A stretch of DNA of 64,000 nucleotides from Citrus sinensis (GCF_022201045.2 NC_068560.1:33009001-33073000); one strand, 5' to 3'; counted from the first letter of the stretch, positions 45,357 through 60,639 are shown. A program made the numbers and translations. Notes: generated by a model from the letters alone, not told the origin.

Positions 45357-46920
45357 TAGGGATGGCAATGGGGAGAGCAGGGGAGGGGATCAATTTTTTT
45401 GTATTTATTCATGATATTTTACGTATGTCTTCGTCCTCTCTCCATCATCGTTAAAATTATTTAAGAGAATCTTCATTTTCTCCTCGAATAATAACAAAAG
45501 ATCTCCGATAGTCCCCGATCTCCGAATAACTAATATATTTTTTTTGTTTTTGATTTTGAATTAATCATATTAAAATAAAAAAATTTAAATAGAAGTAAAG
45601 TTCGAAATATATATTATATTAATATCCATTACAAAAGTCACATACATTAAATTAGTAAGTAACGCAGCATGCAAGGGATACAAACTATCATGAACAAATT
45701 AATAGCCTAATACAAAATTGTTACAAATAAAATTAAATTTAGATTCAAAATTAACTTTTTAATGGTGGCGTGGACACTTTATAAATGTGGACTATTCCCT
45801 TTACAACATAATAGTTAAGTAGAAGCAAATCAAGAGCAAATATTAGATTAGATTAGATATTAAAATTGTGATTTGCTATAGACAATTATAACATCTAAAA
45901 ATAAATAAAAAATAGATTTAAGTTTAAAATATTTAATGAATATTAAAATTAAAATAAAAGTTTTGGGCTAATAGAATATGTCCGGTCTTTTTAATGTCCT
46001 AAATAAAAATTTAAGACTTTAATTAGTTAATTAGGCGTAAAAAATTAATAATATAAATATTTTGATATTTTTTATTTTTACCAATACTTATAATTTTATA
46101 ATTCAAATTTTATTATTTATTTATTAATAATTTTAAAAAATTAAAAAAAATTAAAATGGGGAAATTGATAGGGGATGGAGATTGTACCTCATTCCAATTT
46201 CCTCCCCGAATAAAAAATTAGGTATGAAATTATCCTCATACCCTCTCTAAATGAAAAAAATCCCTGAGATACCGTCTCGTAGGGATTTTTGCCAGGGTAA
46301 TTTTTAAAAACCTTCCCTGAGGTTTGGGCTTGTTGCAAGTAGATGGCGATAATTTATTTATTTGTAAAAAACCCCCTACTGTCAGTTAACTTTAACATTG
46401 ACCGTTAGTTGACTGTGCAAAGACAATATTACCCTTAACAACAGTTTGTAGATGGAAATAACTAAAAAAAAATTAAAATTATTGGCTATTTTACCCTCTT
46501 TAAATTATTGATATTTTCTTAAAGTTCCTACAAGAAAGATAAAATTAAAAATTTGAAAAATTCTCTTTAAATTATTGATATTTTCTTAAAGTTCCTACAA
46601 AAAAGATAAAATTAAAAACTTGAAAATGAAATAGTTATAATCTTTACCTATAATATTATAAATCTTTAGAATTGACAAGGATAAAATTATCAAAAAATAG
46701 GGTTTGTGCTTTTCGCCCCAACAATTTTAATTTTTTTTTTAATTATTTTCGTTTACAAACTGTTATTAAGGGTAATATTATCTTTGCACAGTTAACTAAC
46801 GGTCAATGTTAAAGTTAACTGATAGTAGGAGATTTTTTACAAATAAATAAATTTTCGCCATCTACTTGCAACAAGCCCAAACCGGAGGTTTTTAAAAATT
46901 ATCCATTTTTACCATCCCTA
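45357..46920. mobile_element. hAT element carrying a nested Mutator-like insertion
   Basis: The left end TAGGGATGGCAATGGGGAGA and the right end TTTTTACCATCCCTA pair once the inner element is removed. Flanking 8-mers CTCGTGAT (45349-45356) and CCCGTGAC (46921-46928) agree at six of eight positions, both differences being C/T transitions. Internal sequence matches 20167-21005 in reverse orientation, but its GC motifs are more decayed, so it is older. Without the insertion and its duplicated target it is about 944 bp. Confidence 0.85.
46295..46904. mobile_element. Nested long-TIR Mutator-like MITE (610 bp)
   Basis: Arms of about 165 bp pair: GGGTAATTTTTAAAAACC at the left and (inverted) GGATAATTTTTAAAAACC at the right, continuing through GGCTTGTTGCAAGTAGATGG. 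The target duplication is ATTTTTGCCA (46285-46294) and ATTTTTACCA (46905-46914), nine of ten matching, and lies within the right end of the host hAT. Long arms and a 9-10-bp duplication fit a MULE. The core contains a two-unit 67-bp tandem repeat at 46496-46626. Confidence 0.88.
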
Positions 46921-46986
46921 CCCGTGACTCAAACTCATTAAAGATGAGGGTATTACCGTAAAAACACATGACTACAAACGCCCCGT

Positions 46987-47008
46987 GATCGCGATCGCGA
47001 TCATGATC
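46987..47008. promoter_or_regulatory. GATCGC repeat upstream of V-ATPase c
   Basis: GATCGCGATCGCGATCATGATC is palindrome-rich and lies about 215 bp upstream of the VHA-c start, in its probable core promoter or leader. No known factor is assigned. Confidence 0.3.
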
Positions 47009-47218
47009 CTCTTAAATTATATCAACCATCAATCATTAATTTGTAGCCAGCTCCGAGACCCCGATCGATCTCATCTTCGCGCATTTCCACATCTCTCACG
47101 AGAGACAAAGTAATCAAAGCTAATCGGGAGCAGAATTCTGTGCTATCCGGGAATTACTTAAAACTTGCGATTACGACTACTCAGATCTTCGTAGCAAACA
47201 GGCAAAATCATCATCGCC

Positions 47219-49125
47219 ATGTCATCGACTTTCTCCGGCGACGAAACTGCTCCCTTCTTCGGCTTCCTTGGAGCAGCGGCCGCTCTCGTCTTCTCCTGTA
47301 ATTTCTCCTACTCTTCGTTTTCTTGTCCCCTTGTCATATCCTCGTCCCGAGAAAATCAACAGAAATAGCTAAATATCATATCAGGCTTCACGAGACTTTA
47401 TTCATTGCAGACCTAATTTGACTCTCAGTTGCTCGTACAATTATCTCATTGAAATCTAATATTCGATAGATTTTGACTTTTTGATTGTATTTAATTTTTT
47501 TTTTTTGCATAAATATGCAATTACTTTTGAAAATCCTTTGTTTTATTTTATTTTTGGATTTGTAAAGGCGGGAAAATTAAACTTGTGCACTCGTATGCTT
47601 GTCTATAATTGGAAAAAAAAATTATCTGAAAATCATGTAGAAGAGTTTATTGTTGTAACAAAAGGCTGCATTTTCTTATTGTAGGTATGGGTGCTGCCTA
47701 TGGGACAGCAAAGAGTGGGGTTGGAGTGGCTTCAATGGGTGTCATGAGGCCGGAGCTTGTTATGAAATCGATTGTTCCAGTGGTTATGGCTGGAGTTTTG
47801 GGTATTTATGGGTTGATTATTGCTGTTATTATTAGTACTGGGATCAACCCTAAAGCTAAGTCTTATTATTTGTTTGATGGGTATGCACATTTGTCTTCGG
47901 GGCTTGCTTGTGGTCTTGCTGGACTCTCTGCTGGGATGGCTATTGGAATTGTTGGTGATGCGGGAGTTAGGTAAGAAGTAGTCCTTGTGCTGGTACTTTT
48001 TTTTTTTTTGTTTTAAATTGTTGATGGCATGGTCAGGTCATGAGATTATAGAAATATGAATTCAATCATGTTACTTAATGATTTATTTATCCTGTATTGT
48101 TGTTGAATTATCATTATGCATCTATGGTTTTGAGGGGGCTTTAAGCATTGTGTGTTTAACAAAAAGGGTGGACTTTTGTCTGTTTATTTGAAACACTTCA
48201 TGCTTTTACTTCTCTACAAATAAGAGCCATGTTTCATTTTGTCATTGAATTCAGGACCTCATTTTCTTCCATTTTTGTTAGCTAGAAAGCAACCACTGTT
48301 AGTATGACCAATTTCTGAATCATCCATGCATGTGTCAGTGTGCAACTCATGCTATCATAGTAGTATAGCTTTTGAATTTTGAATGAAGCAGGAAGAGTAA
48401 GATACCCCCAGCTCCCTCTTCTACACCATTCTTTCTGCATGGAAAAGTAATTTCTTATTGAGAAACTATGTGGATATGCCTGATTTAAACTTGGATAAGA
48501 AGAGATGAATTGCTTTCAAAGGGATTTAATTCCCAAAGGTTGTTTTTAGATTGCTGGGGTAGTTGCTAAACGTCGATGTTATGTTTGGATAATTCTTTCC
48601 ATGTAACGAGATGCAGAATTATGAGATAGCATTTTCACTTTAAAAAGTGCTACAAATTATTATTTTTTTCAAATTTTCTCTTTTTGAGCCCTTGGGTGGG
48701 ACTAACCTAGGTGGACATGCTTGGAAATTTCTTTCTTTTTTCATTTGGCTTGGCTATTCATCCATTGCTTGACTGCATGTAATTTTGTGTGATTTATCTT
48801 TTTCTTGTTAGGGTGAAACGTTGGTTTATGTTTGTTTTCAAATACCAGCCCCTCCTTGGTTGTGATTCAATAGCAGTAGAGCAGTTGGATTGGTGTTTTC
48901 AGCTGTATGCTGTATGATTTGTATTAAGTTGATTGTTTTTAACATACTGACGCGTATTTGCTCTAAAAATCCTCTCTTGGTATTATTTTCAGGGCTAACG
49001 CACAGCAGCCTAAGTTGTTTGTGGGAATGATTCTTATTCTCATCTTTGCCGAAGCTCTCGCTCTTTATGGTCTCATCGTGGGAATCATCCTCTCATCTCG
49101 AGCAGGCCAATCTCGGGCAGAATAA
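47219..49125 (+). CDS. VHA-c: V-type proton ATPase 16 kDa proteolipid subunit c
   Basis: Subunit c forms the proton-carrying rotor ring of the vacuolar H+-ATPase in tonoplast and endomembranes. Exons are 47219-47297, 47685-47970 and 48993-49125, in phase, giving 165 residues, the standard plant length. Four membrane helices are visible as two related hairpins: [19 protein letters not shown] with [20 protein letters not shown], and [20 protein letters not shown] with [20 protein letters not shown]. Glu142, in FAEALALYG, is the proton-binding carboxylate. The gene ends [10 protein letters not shown]. The family is one of the most conserved in eukaryotes, so the call is secure. Confidence 0.98.
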
Positions 49126-51642
<2,517 letters not shown>

Positions 51643-52452
51643 ATGTCGCCATCTTTAACTTTTCAGGTGCCTGTGTAATTGTTTGTGATCCAAGTGAAGG
51701 TTCTGTTCTCTTATCTCTCAGGCTCACACTATTGAGGCCTATAATTATTGCAGATACAGAATAGCCATTTTCCTTTGCCTATTGCAAATAATATGCACTC
51801 ACTGTATTTAAAAAAGTGCACATCCCTGTGATATCATAATTTATGTTGGGTTGCCATTTGCTCTCAAACTTTTGCCACACCCAATTTGGCTTGTTTTGCC
51901 TTCCATGGCAGGCTTACGCTAAGCTTTTGAAGTCATATATACCTTATCGTCCATATGTGAATAATTACCAAATTCCTTTGATCTTATGCAGATCAGATAT
52001 AATCTTTTTTAAAAATGCATGTGTTACAAATTTTGGATTGGATTTGAAAGAAAAGGGCCACTGGTCTTTTTGGGGGTCATTGATTGGCACGTTTAAATAC
52101 GAATTCACGGCTTCTGTTTTCCTTGCGCGGCATTCCCTTAATCATGGTAATCTCGGCAAGTAGTGAGTAGTGACCATTGAACGAACTTATACATAAAATG
52201 GATTAAATACAATATATTCCATAGCAAAAGTATCGCCAGCAGCAAGGCAAACAAGATAGAGCACAACTACACTCACAGATCGGTCATGTTCCATTACAGG
52301 AGTTTCAAAGTCAAAAAGCTTCTTGAACAACTGCATTTTTTTTTTTTTTTGGGCTCACATTGGTAAAATATGATACAGTGATACAATAATTCCAGCTGCT
52401 GGGTGGATACATTTAATATTTACAGCAATGCAATACTCCGATGCTTCAAGTA
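51643..52452. other. 3' UTRs of acetyltransferase and F-box genes
   Basis: Tail-to-tail spacer of 810 bp. A 106-codon open frame at 51843-52163 has no recognisable similarity and is not called. Confidence 0.5.
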
Positions 52453-55400
52453 TCAGCCAGGTACATAATAATCCATCTTTTCCACGGGTAGGTTCAAAAC
52501 TGATGTTTCAACCTATATAAAAAAGAAACAAGGGACCAACATTAATGATGAAAGTTCGATAAATGGTAGTCTGATTTATACTATAGTTAATTTACACTTT
52601 TCCCTATCAAGCAGAAAATCTCAGAGGAACAGCTATTCACTGACTTCGTTATGGTTCAAATATGCTTATAATTCTTGACTTAGTTGCAAAATCTCAGGTG
52701 TAGCGTGTTGGACCGTTGGTCTCATTTCTCAACCCAGGACTTCAACAAATTTCCCTTCCATGCAGGAATCCCACCCAAATCACATCAAGATATCAACCCC
52801 TTTCACACACTGAACCACCACCCTGACCCAACTCATGTCTTATAGTAATTCGTGACCGACTGTGCACACATACTTGACATGTAAAATGTAAATTTAAGCA
52901 CAGACTTTTCATGCCTTGAGGCTCACACCCACACTGAAGGTGAATTAAAAGCCTGGGCATACAACTGCCCTTAAGAAAACAAATTATGATTGAATATTTG
53001 CAAATTAATGCTTAACAAAAAGCAGCAGCAGCAACTTTTTGTTAACTCCAGAAAAAATATTACCAAATGATCCAAAGTAAAATAAGTCACATACCTCTTC
53101 AAATGGTACAAAGACAAAAGGTGTTAGACCCCTCTTGTGTGAGACAGCAGGCACATCAGGGTTGTGAGTTTCATCATCCTGCCACCCTTCAACCACTCCA
53201 AGAATGTCCTCATCACGGCCATTGAGCTCATTATCATTCATACCACTGGTAACAAGCGATAGCAAATCCATCCGGTTGTTAGCCCCAGCTGTTGTACCCC
53301 GTAATCTATGAGAAAATGGAGGTCAGTGAAGTGAGTAACTAAAGAAGCTTCTAAATTGGGCACAATATAAAATACCCACAATTTTACAGCATGCAAAAAT
53401 ACATATATTCTTCTGGTTCTGTAACAACAGGCTTCCTAAAACAGCATAACCTTTTTTTCCTTTTAGGTGGACTGAGCCTGAAATTTTAAGGACTTTTTAG
53501 TTTTTATACCCTTTTAAGTTCATGCATTATATTCATGTGAATATTAAAGGAAGTTAACTTAGGAAAATGTCATCAGATAATCACATTTGAAAATAAATGG
53601 GTGCACATCTTCCCCCCACACCAAAAGAAAGAAACAGTAAGAACAATAATAAAGAAAAAACGAAGAAATGAATGAGTTGGCCAAGTTTTTGTTATCAAAC
53701 TTCAGAACTAATGCCCTAAAGAAACAGTAATTGTACCTTAAGCGGATTCTTAGCACAGTTGGACGCAAACCAGGGTACAGAACAGCAGCTTCCACCTGCA
53801 ACAAGTTCCCACAAGAACTTTCACGATACATATTGAGCAACGGCGATATGATTTGGAAAAATTATGTATTTCAAACTCAGCAAGCAGAATTTCTGGGTAA
53901 TAATATGGCAAAAAACAATGGCCTAACCTTGTCCTCTGACAATGTATAATGGCCGGTAAATACACAGTCTGCTTTAGCTGCACGAAAGTTCATGATTTTT
54001 GCCACATCTTTGATCTTTTGAGAAGAATTCTGACAATTGCAATAAAGAAACAAAAAGACAGCAGTCAGTGGAGAAACACAGGATTATTTCGACAATTCAG
54101 AGTGATACTGGCTTAAGATAATAACCTTGTAAATAAATCTGCCAGAAGGGAAAAATCTCATGTATCGGTAGTAGCAGACCTGAAAAGGCATTGACAAAAA
54201 AGTAAATAATGCACAGAAATTTACTCTTTTCTCTCAATAATTTAATTTCTTCTAGCACCACTTTAATCAGAGAACTATCTGAGGCCATTATCCCTGCAAA
54301 TCTTTTACGGCCATTCCTTCACAAACATTTCACATTTAGTTATGACATATTACCTGCACATCTCATGTGTTTTATAGTTCATTGTTTTGACATTCATACA
54401 GTAGCACATTACTATTTACATAACCTACCCAACAAATAACGTTAACGAAAATTGCAAGAAGCCAAATTGGGCTTTGATCTTAAATGAACAGTTCAATATA
54501 GAATAGAATGCTATTAAACAAAAACTTGGATAGATTTTGCTTCCCCCTTGAGATTAAACCTTTCATGTATTATGCCTTTCTAAACTTAGTTTTGTAATGC
54601 TTAGAAAAATATACCAAAGAGACCACACTTTACAGTGAAAGTAATTCAAATTGTTTTTGGAGAGAAGTACATGTTTATCAATACAGAATAGAAAAACATA
54701 CTATGTGGACAGGGTTGGTAATCTTCCACTCAGCAACTCCGGCTCGGATATAGGTGTTCCTACTCACATAAAGACCTGAGGATTGAAATCTGCATTAGTT
54801 TCAGGATATATCAGGTGGAAAGTAGTAACCTTAATTAAATAAAAATCAAGCTGCTGGACTTTAGTCTTACATTTTTATCAAAACTAAAACAAAAAACTGC
54901 AGCACATCTTACCATCAATGCGGATCCTAGGTCTTAAAAGCCACATTTTCCTCCAAGAACCCTCGTACCTTGACTGTAAAATCTTATAATTTTCCACCAC
55001 TCCGGATAGCTTCACAAAGGATACCCCAGTTTCAAGCTTGAATGATTTACATATCATAAACTAGAAAATACATTCATAATCAATTCCAAGCTTACCTGCC
55101 AAGCCTTTAAGCATGCATTACGCCAAAACACAGGGTTACGAATTGTGTACTTCCATTTCCGACAGACACAAGATGCCTTTCCTAAGTCATATGGACTCAT
55201 TCGCGCAAAGACCTGCACATGAATATATTATTGTTATATATTAACTTAAGATAACCAAAAAAATTTCACCCTAGCCATCAAATAAAGAAAACATAATAGG
55301 AGTAAAAGAAGCAAGTCAGATTAAGCATGGAAGGACTTCTATGAAAATTCCTTTTGAGTAAATGAGTTTTCGGTAAAATCACTTTAAGAACTCCATCAGA

Positions 55401-56339
55401 ACTCCATCAGAAAACACCTATCAAGCGCTTCACCAGATATTCTTTCCTCGTCCAAAATGTGTGATGTGTCTGCTAGAAAAGCACCTATCATATGCTTCTT
55501 CAAAAAGCTCTCCAAGTGCTTCTACATATCTCCAAAAGAGCTTTTCACGGTTTGAAAGCACTAAGGGGGATGCCAAAAGCACTCAATTTGCATTACAATG
55601 CCAAAAATATTCAGTTTCGGACACTACAAATCAAATATATGGAACAGATACTTCAGCCTCGGTTTCTATTCATCCGAGCATACAACTTCTCATCAATGAA
55701 ACTAAAAAAAAAAAAAAAATTCTGCTACAACTACATATCAAAATAAATTCAATCAAAATAGCTCATTTTATCTCTTTGAAAAAATAATTCCATAACTAAA
55801 TTTCAATAAACTTGTATAACATGTAACAGTAATACCTCGAAAAGCAGCTCATCCGGCAAGCAACGGTGTATAAGCGCCGTATCAACATACGGTTTTCTAC
55901 TCACGCTTCCAAACGGTGCTACAGGCCTCACATTAATTCCATAAAGATCTGACAGTGAATCACACGAATAAAAAAATAATTATAAGAACAAAGGCAGCGT
56001 TTCGCAGCATTGAATTCGGGAAATGAATTAGAGAGAAAGAGGTCCAATTCCACTAATCTAATTCCCCTGCTACCAAACAAAGCCAAATAGAATTTGATAA
56101 TTTTAATTAACGAAGAGAATTAAAGATAACAAAGTACGCTAGCTGTAATAATTAACTCTACCGAGCCAAGGCCGTTGCGTGACGAAGTGGTGTACGGTCT
56201 TTAACCGCAGAGAAGATTCCAGCTCAGCAGGAATTGTCATGGCGAAATCTGAAAGATCAAGATTTGAATTCGACGGTCAATTGATGTTTCCAATGGCAGA
56301 AATTGTAAATTTGGTGGAAATAATAGTACCTGAAGCCAT
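52453..56339 (-). CDS. FBP7: F-box protein 7
   Basis: An F-box protein reported in Arabidopsis (At1g21760) to support translation under heat and cold stress. Eleven exons in phase give about 327 residues: 56339-56330, 56248-56162, 55948-55836, 55212-55096, 55009-54913, 54775-54702, 54179-54126, 54029-53928, 53795-53737, 53305-53095 and 52512-52453. Exon 1 is a 10-base microexon coding MAS plus one base. The F-box begins at residue 63 ([20 protein letters not shown]). Family landmarks are [38 protein letters not shown] and [16 protein letters not shown], and the end is EKMDYYVPG. Exon 5 has a second in-frame acceptor 27 bases upstream (exon from 55036) that would add nine residues. Confidence 0.92.
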
Positions 56340-56928
56340 GGTCGCGAAGAGGCGGTTATTCTTCGAAGGAAATACAAGGAAACCGAAATAATCGGAAGGC
56401 TTTCATTTTTATTAATTTATTGTGGACCCTACAATGGGCTTTTTTCTTTTTTTTTTCTATATTATGGTTACTAGATTGACACGTTCTCTTTAGCTGACGT
56501 GGTCTGAAATTTACTTATTTTATGTGAATTTTACTTTTGGCCTCATTGTTTTACAAAATTTAACCCTACTAAATTTTATAATTTATCCATCGCGTCCCAT
56601 GTTGGCATCTTCAATTTTACAAATTTCATGATATGACCTACTTAAATTTATAATATATTTTTTTTTCATTTTACCCCTCAAATCAAAATCTTATTATTCT
56701 CCTAGAGGCAAAAGCATTGGAAGTGAGATTTTGTTTCATGCAACAAAGCAGAATTACAACATTGGACTCAATCTTAGCATAAACGAAGTAGCTTTTTGCT
56801 TTAGCTATATCAGCTACAAAAAGTAATAACATATACATACACATATAAGAGCAAAATCATGCATAACATGATCTTAAAGACAATGACACTTTTATTAAGA
56901 AGTTCAAGAGTTTGCTCTTTTGTGGGAT
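56340..56928. other. FBP7 promoter and spacer
   Basis: Upstream DNA of FBP7, AT-rich beyond about 56410. No other feature is supported. Confidence 0.5.
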
Positions 56929-57290
56929 TAAAGATGACAAAAATCCACGCGTGGCAGTGGCTCTTCGGGATTTTTCCTATTTAAGGAGGGATTAAGGATG
57001 ATTTTATACTCAATTTCTTAAATAGGAAAGGTGTGGAAATATTTTTTTACCTAATTTTTTATTCCGAAAAAGGACAAGAATAAGGATGAGATGTAATCCC
57101 AATTCCTCCACATTTTCCCATTTAATTTTTAATTTTTATTTTATTTTTCTAAAATTATTAGTGAATAAATAATAAAACATAAATTATAAAATATTAAAAA
57201 TGGGTGTAAACAACAAATATTAAAATATTTAAACAAACAATATAAATATTAGTTAATTTAAAGACTTTAATATAATTTATACTTAATCAC
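56929..57290. mobile_element. Truncated hAT element fragment
   Basis: Starts TAAAGATGACAAAAATCCAC and follows the left half of the element at 20167-21005, including CTCTTCGGGATTTTTCC and CATTTAATTTTTAATTTTTA, then loses similarity near 57290. No matching right end or target duplication was found, so it is a decayed, truncated copy. Confidence 0.7.
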
Positions 57291-57772
57291 AGTCTAAAGC
57301 CTACAATCCCACAAACTTACAATTCACAAATTAAATCCTAAGTCACTCTCTCACAATCTCACATATCCTTTCAAAATTATACGCACCGCGGCCAGCACTT
57401 AGCTCATCCTCATCTTATCATAACCTAGTAGCACGTCGCGCCGTCGATGACCGAGCAGTTAAGGAAAAGTAATGAAATCTAAACCCATGTTGTGAAATAA
57501 TCTTTTTTTTTCCCGAGTTGATCACAGAACAAAATGACACACCAACTAAACAACGAGACATTTTCATCCAACTGGAGTTAACACTAAAATTTGAGGCCTA
57601 CCTTCACGAAAATTGCAACTAGTCCTCAGGATTAATTTTGATGACATTACAACGAGTCCTCAGTCAATCATAGTATCATTGATGACAATGAATTCCATCG
57701 ACAATTCAATGCATTACTGAAGTTTTTTGTTTATTCTCATCTAGTAAGCAAATAAAAGAAGCCATGGAGTAC
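57291..57772. other. Spacer downstream of the O-methyltransferase relic
   Basis: A less AT-rich patch at 57390-57460. Later exons of the O-methyltransferase relic would be expected here on the minus strand, but I could not recognise them. Confidence 0.35.
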
Positions 57773-58549
57773 CTGGATATGAAGGTGAATTAGCTAAAAC
57801 ACGAGGAAGGTCAAATTAATGGCCTTGACATGAGGATCCATAGAAGTGATGAAACCAAGAGAAACAACAATTCCAGTATTCCACCACCCACATGAACCAA
57901 CAATTTCAGTCCTTCAAATCCTTGGTAGGCATCAAGAACCTTCTCCACGATCGAAGCAGCGTGGCTCGACGAATGCCTTTGATCACTTCCTTGGTATGGT
58001 AATCAAATGCTGTCATTCCATAAATGCTACCGGAGTACAATGATCCAAAACGTAAGCCTAATAGTGCATGTTTTACTACCACTGAACTGATTACTCGATG
58101 AGGAAATGTTTCAACTTTCAAGCACCCCATTTTTCACAAACATTTACCCTTGAAACTTTTTGATTCACCAATCCCCAAAATCACTTTCGTGCGTATGCAA
58201 ATATTTCTGACACAACTCCTAACAATCATTTAGGCCATCTCTGTTGGGAAGGAATTCTACTATACTATTAATTAGAAAAGTACAATCAAAGATTGGACAT
58301 CCATATATTTTGATCCAATATTTTTTCTTGCAAGGCGGGATAAAAATTAGCCAACTGAAATTTACAGCAATTGTAATTCAATCTTGCAATTACATGTGTT
58401 GTTTTACTAAATAATTACATATGTAATTGAAACCGTAAAAATTAATGGAAGAAAAAATATTTTTACGGAAAAAATTCCCAAAACCTCGACACTAAACATT
58501 TTGCTGAAATTAGTCATGCCAAAAAAAAAAAAAAAAGTAGGCTTGGCAT

Positions 58550-59072
58550 TAGGGTTGGCAATTTAAGGACTTGGGTTGAGCTTTTTCAAGCCCAGGCCCA
58601 AGCCCATTAGAATAAAAATATAAGAGTTGGGCTTTGGGCTGGATTTGAGCTTTTACTTTTTTAAAATTTTTTAAAATTATTATAAACTTAAAATGAATTA
58701 ACAATAATAAAGTTGTTACGATCAATAATGAATTAAAAAATAAATATTTCAAGAATAAAAAATAAATAAACAAAATGAAGTAAATAAAAGTTTATATATG
58801 TATTTTTTTTGTACTAGATTCTCTAATTCACGAATTTTCTTAAGTAATTAATATTTAAAAGAGAGTTTATTATTATAATTTTAAGTATTTTGATTCATTA
58901 TTGATATATAAATTAGGGATTCAAACTTTTTTTTAATGATCTTTCAAATCAAAATTTATTATTCTAATTTATAAATTTATTTTTTTAAGAAAATAGAGAG
59001 CTTAGGCCTGATTTGGACTTTTTTTTCTAAATCCTTGTTCAGACCTTCATGCGGTCTTTTTTGTCATCCCAA
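58550..59072. mobile_element. Decayed hAT-type element (about 523 bp)
   Basis: The left end TAGGGTTGGCAA and the inverted right end TTGGGATGACAA agree at nine of twelve positions. Flanking 8-mers CTTGGCAT (58542-58549) and TTTGCCAT (59073-59080) agree at six of eight. Subterminal GGGCTTGGGC-type motifs occur near the left end. It lies in the intron position of the O-methyltransferase relic. Confidence 0.65.
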
Positions 59073-59143
59073 TTTGCCATATGACAAAATCCAAAATTTA
59101 GAGACAAAATAGCTAATTAAATTTTGCCAAAAAGTTAATTCAT

Positions 59144-59532
59144 GGTTTCAGCACAAATCTTGGAGTGTGTTCGGCTATAAAGACTGAACTCTGGGGTGTT
59201 TTGCATGGATTAAGAATGGCATGAGATCTTGGCTATAGGCGTATCCAAGTTGGAATAGATAACTATAGTGTGGTGCAGCTTATAAAGGAGAATAATGCTA
59301 ATGTCAATGACCTTTCGACTGTAATTTAGATGATTAAGGAGCTCATGAGGAGGGATTGAAGTATTCGAATTGATCACATCTACCGCGAAGTAAATTTGGC
59401 AGTTGATTTCCTTGCTACACATGTTTTGTGTTTGCCTGTTGGAGTGCATTTTTTTTATTCTATCTCTTTAGGATTAAATTCTATTTTGTATTCGGATATA
59501 TATAGGGTGTCACACCCCTGTTTGGTGTCCCT
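59144..59532 (+). mobile_element. LINE relic, RNase H domain
   Basis: One frame reads IKTELWGVLHGLRMA, DLGYRRIQVGID, then IRIDHIYREVNLAVDFLATH, matching the RNase H domain near the 3' end of plant LINE retrotransposons. In-frame stops replace expected Trp (TGA for TGG) at two places, as cytosine-methylation decay produces. The reverse transcriptase part is absent, so it is a dead 5'-truncated copy. It lies opposite in strand to the O-methyltransferase relic. Confidence 0.78.
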
Positions 59533-59955
59533 CTAGCTCTTCTCCTTTAGAACCCTCTTTTTATAAATTTTTTTTTTCCAAAAAGTGACGTACCAGCTCT
59601 CCATGAAAACATTATCACGATGCAACAAGAACAGAGGGGGCAACTGATCCTCCATCTGCATCCTTGACAAGGTACTTGCGAGTGGGTCCCGCACTGTACA
59701 GCATTTCAACCAGTCCATTATCTTCGGTTCAAACCAACCAATTGAAGACGCCATGCCCGGCCAAGAGGCGAACCATCACGAGCTCGACCGGGGTGTCGGG
59801 ATTGTTGGTGGGAAGCCTACTTGCGATCTCCGAAGGTTAGAGGAGCCCTCACCTGACGAAGTGAAAATGGTGCCTATAAAATTGAGCTTGATCGCTGATT
59901 TCAGCACTGCCGCATTGGCTAGCCTTATGGCTCGCTTCGGAAGGGTGAGATGTGA

Positions 59956-60079
59956 TTGGATTAAATTAAATTATATGTAAAATTGGTAAAAATAAGATTG
60001 GATTGAATTATAATTAATATTATTTTGTGTTTGGTATATTATATTATTGTACTAAATTAATTTAGAAGAAAATGAAATA

Positions 60080-60112
<33 letters not shown>

Positions 60113-60589
60113 ACTCTAGCATTTATAATATTAGCTAGGTAAAATAAAAAATTAAACCAAATAGTATTTAAATATCAATATGATAATTTTATATAATAAT
60201 ATTTATAAATATTTTGTGCTGTAGTTACTGTATGATTATTTTTACATTAAAAAAAAGTTTATCCTAGTTATTCTTACCATCCCATCGAATAAAAATTCTT
60301 CATTTTTCTTCATAGAAAATTAGAAATGTGACTCAGAATCAGAATTAAATGGTGTGATCCAAAATAAGTAATCTTCACTTATCTTTACAGCATCAAATAA
60401 TGGATTGGACTAATTTAAAAGAAACAAAAAATTAATCCAATCCTCCAACTTTATAATGCCACCAAACGTACCCTAATGCCCCTATTGTTCGAGAAATAAA
60501 AATTGAAGAATCCAATAATTACGTATACTAGAAAACTACAGATTCCTTTCATAATGTTAGTCTGAAATATTTGCCCCTAAACTCGAATG
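59956..60589. other. AT-rich spacer with microsatellite
   Basis: Contains a (ATT)n microsatellite at 60080-60111. The sequence ACCAAACGTACCC near 60463-60475 resembles the end of a common plant MITE class, but no matching left end was secured. Confidence 0.45.
60080..60111. repeat. (ATT)n microsatellite
   Basis: About ten perfect ATT units. Confidence 0.95.
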
Positions 60590-60639
60590 ACACTTATCTC
60601 CTTTAAATTTTAAAACATCACACTTAAATTTCTTTACAT

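Larger units (their letters stand above)
57773..59955 (-). pseudogene. Caffeate O-methyltransferase-like pseudogene
   Basis: Remnants of a plant SAM-dependent O-methyltransferase of the COMT type (phenylpropanoid pathway). Exon-1 remains (59955-59588) read, over shifting frames, RLANAAVLKSAIKL, LPTNNPDTPVELVMVRLLAG, then LYSAGPTRKYLVKDADGGSV and, in a third frame, VFMESWY. Exon-2 remains (about 58075-57773) read YGMTAFDYHTKE, then HAASIVEKVLDAYQGFEGLK with LLVHVGGG, the SAM-binding loop region. They end PSYPG at a surviving GT donor, where COMT genes have an intron. At least four frameshifts or stops break it. The 1.5-kb gap between the parts, at the expected intron, holds a hAT element and a LINE relic. 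Confidence 0.85.

Noticed and set aside
55991-56092. Possible small MITE in FBP7 intron 2 (GGCAGCGTTTCG ... CTACCAAACAAAGCC)
   Set aside because: The inverted similarity is short and no target duplication was found.
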